In this document: in pieces, positions 63,865-64,000 of the stretch
Position numbering within the stretch: position 1 is the first letter of the stretch
Layout of the letters: each line of letters begins with the position of its first letter
Assembly (NCBI GenBank): GCA_030549775.1
Contig: CM060174.1
Span: 95,186,132 to 95,250,131, forward strand
Direction of reading: 5' to 3'
Length of the DNA: 64,000 nucleotides
DNA from: Tamarix chinensis
Taxonomy: Eukaryota; Streptophyta; Magnoliopsida; Caryophyllales; Tamaricaceae
Translations under genes and position numbers: made by a program
Notes under the pieces: generated by a model
Told to the model about the DNA's origin: nothing
Databases searched by the model: none
The model's input: only the letters and a program-made list of their open reading frames with translations

Positions 63865-64000
63865 TATAACATCCCAAAATATATTATTATCATTTTTTTT
63901 TTGCAAAAGTTAAACATAAAATACTTGATTGTTACAATCATATTCAATATGAGTCCCAGTTTATCGTACCATTCCTTTATTTAATACAAGACAAAACGAT
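63865..64000 (-). mobile_element. Family A element, copy A10 (cut by the window edge)
   Basis: TATAACATCCCAAAATATAT followed by a T-rich and AAAGTTAAAC segment matches the reverse-orientation family start (TGTAACACCCCAAAATTT, AAAATTTTGTTTAAA). Only 136 bases are in the window. Confidence 0.6.

Noticed and set aside
63687..63869. 60-codon frame starting MNVDRELLWVQCLV
   Set aside because: Too short, unrecognised, and runs into the end of element A10. No support for a gene.

Overview
This window is nuclear DNA of a flowering plant with a large, repeat-rich genome. The evidence is an intron-containing gene fragment whose best match is the plant cation-chloride cotransporter CCC1, Ty1-copia and Athila-type Ty3-gypsy retroelement remnants, a CACTA-type DNA transposon, and very AT-rich spacers with trinucleotide microsatellites. 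The species cannot be named from this sequence. No bacterial gene, tRNA, rRNA or CRISPR array was seen.

Layout. Positions 1-8.5 kb hold the only host-gene signal: four consecutive CCC1 exons on the minus strand (7379-5136) with correct splice sites and phases, a possible leader exon and promoter upstream, and a decayed tandem copy of the fourth exon at 4852-4964. The rest of the gene (about four fifths of the protein) was not found in 1-4700. Either intron 4 runs out of the window or the locus is truncated.

From 9.1 kb to the end the DNA is nested transposons. The dominant component is one family of 3-5 kb elements, called 'family A' here. It covers roughly 36 kb (more than half of the window) in about ten copies: A1 9163-14192, A5 14308-17601, A6 about 17602-25500, A7 27757-30840 (minus), A2 31607-36507, A3 37113-41350 (minus), A4 45129-49299 (minus), A8 53686-62140, A9 54950-59715 and A10 63865 to the edge (minus). 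Copies begin TG and end CA (or a one-base variant). They share an extended inverted terminus close to TGTAACACCCCAAAATTT, and four of them are flanked by perfect 5-bp target duplications (ATTTT, GTTAT, ATATA, TTAGG). They carry no recognisable proteins. Their order of parts is constant: AT-rich start, pyrimidine-rich block with a TATA box, ATT/TTA microsatellite belt, an array of short ACCGGTCCACCGGC-ATAATAGTGG modules, a block of adjacent stem-loops, and a terminal inverted repeat. They look like solo LTRs of an unidentified long-LTR retrotransposon, or a non-autonomous element of the same integration type.

Nesting. An old Ty1-copia element spans 26478-44454. Three family A copies and another unidentified insert break its gag, protease, integrase and reverse transcriptase remnants. 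A CACTA-type element (20412-25145) sits inside A6. A9 sits inside A8, and A8 sits inside what looks like the LTR of an Athila-type element (gag, protease and primer-binding site at 50.8-52.7 kb, minus strand). All transposon coding regions carry stops and frameshifts, and several changes are C-to-T or G-to-A, as expected from methylated, silenced DNA.
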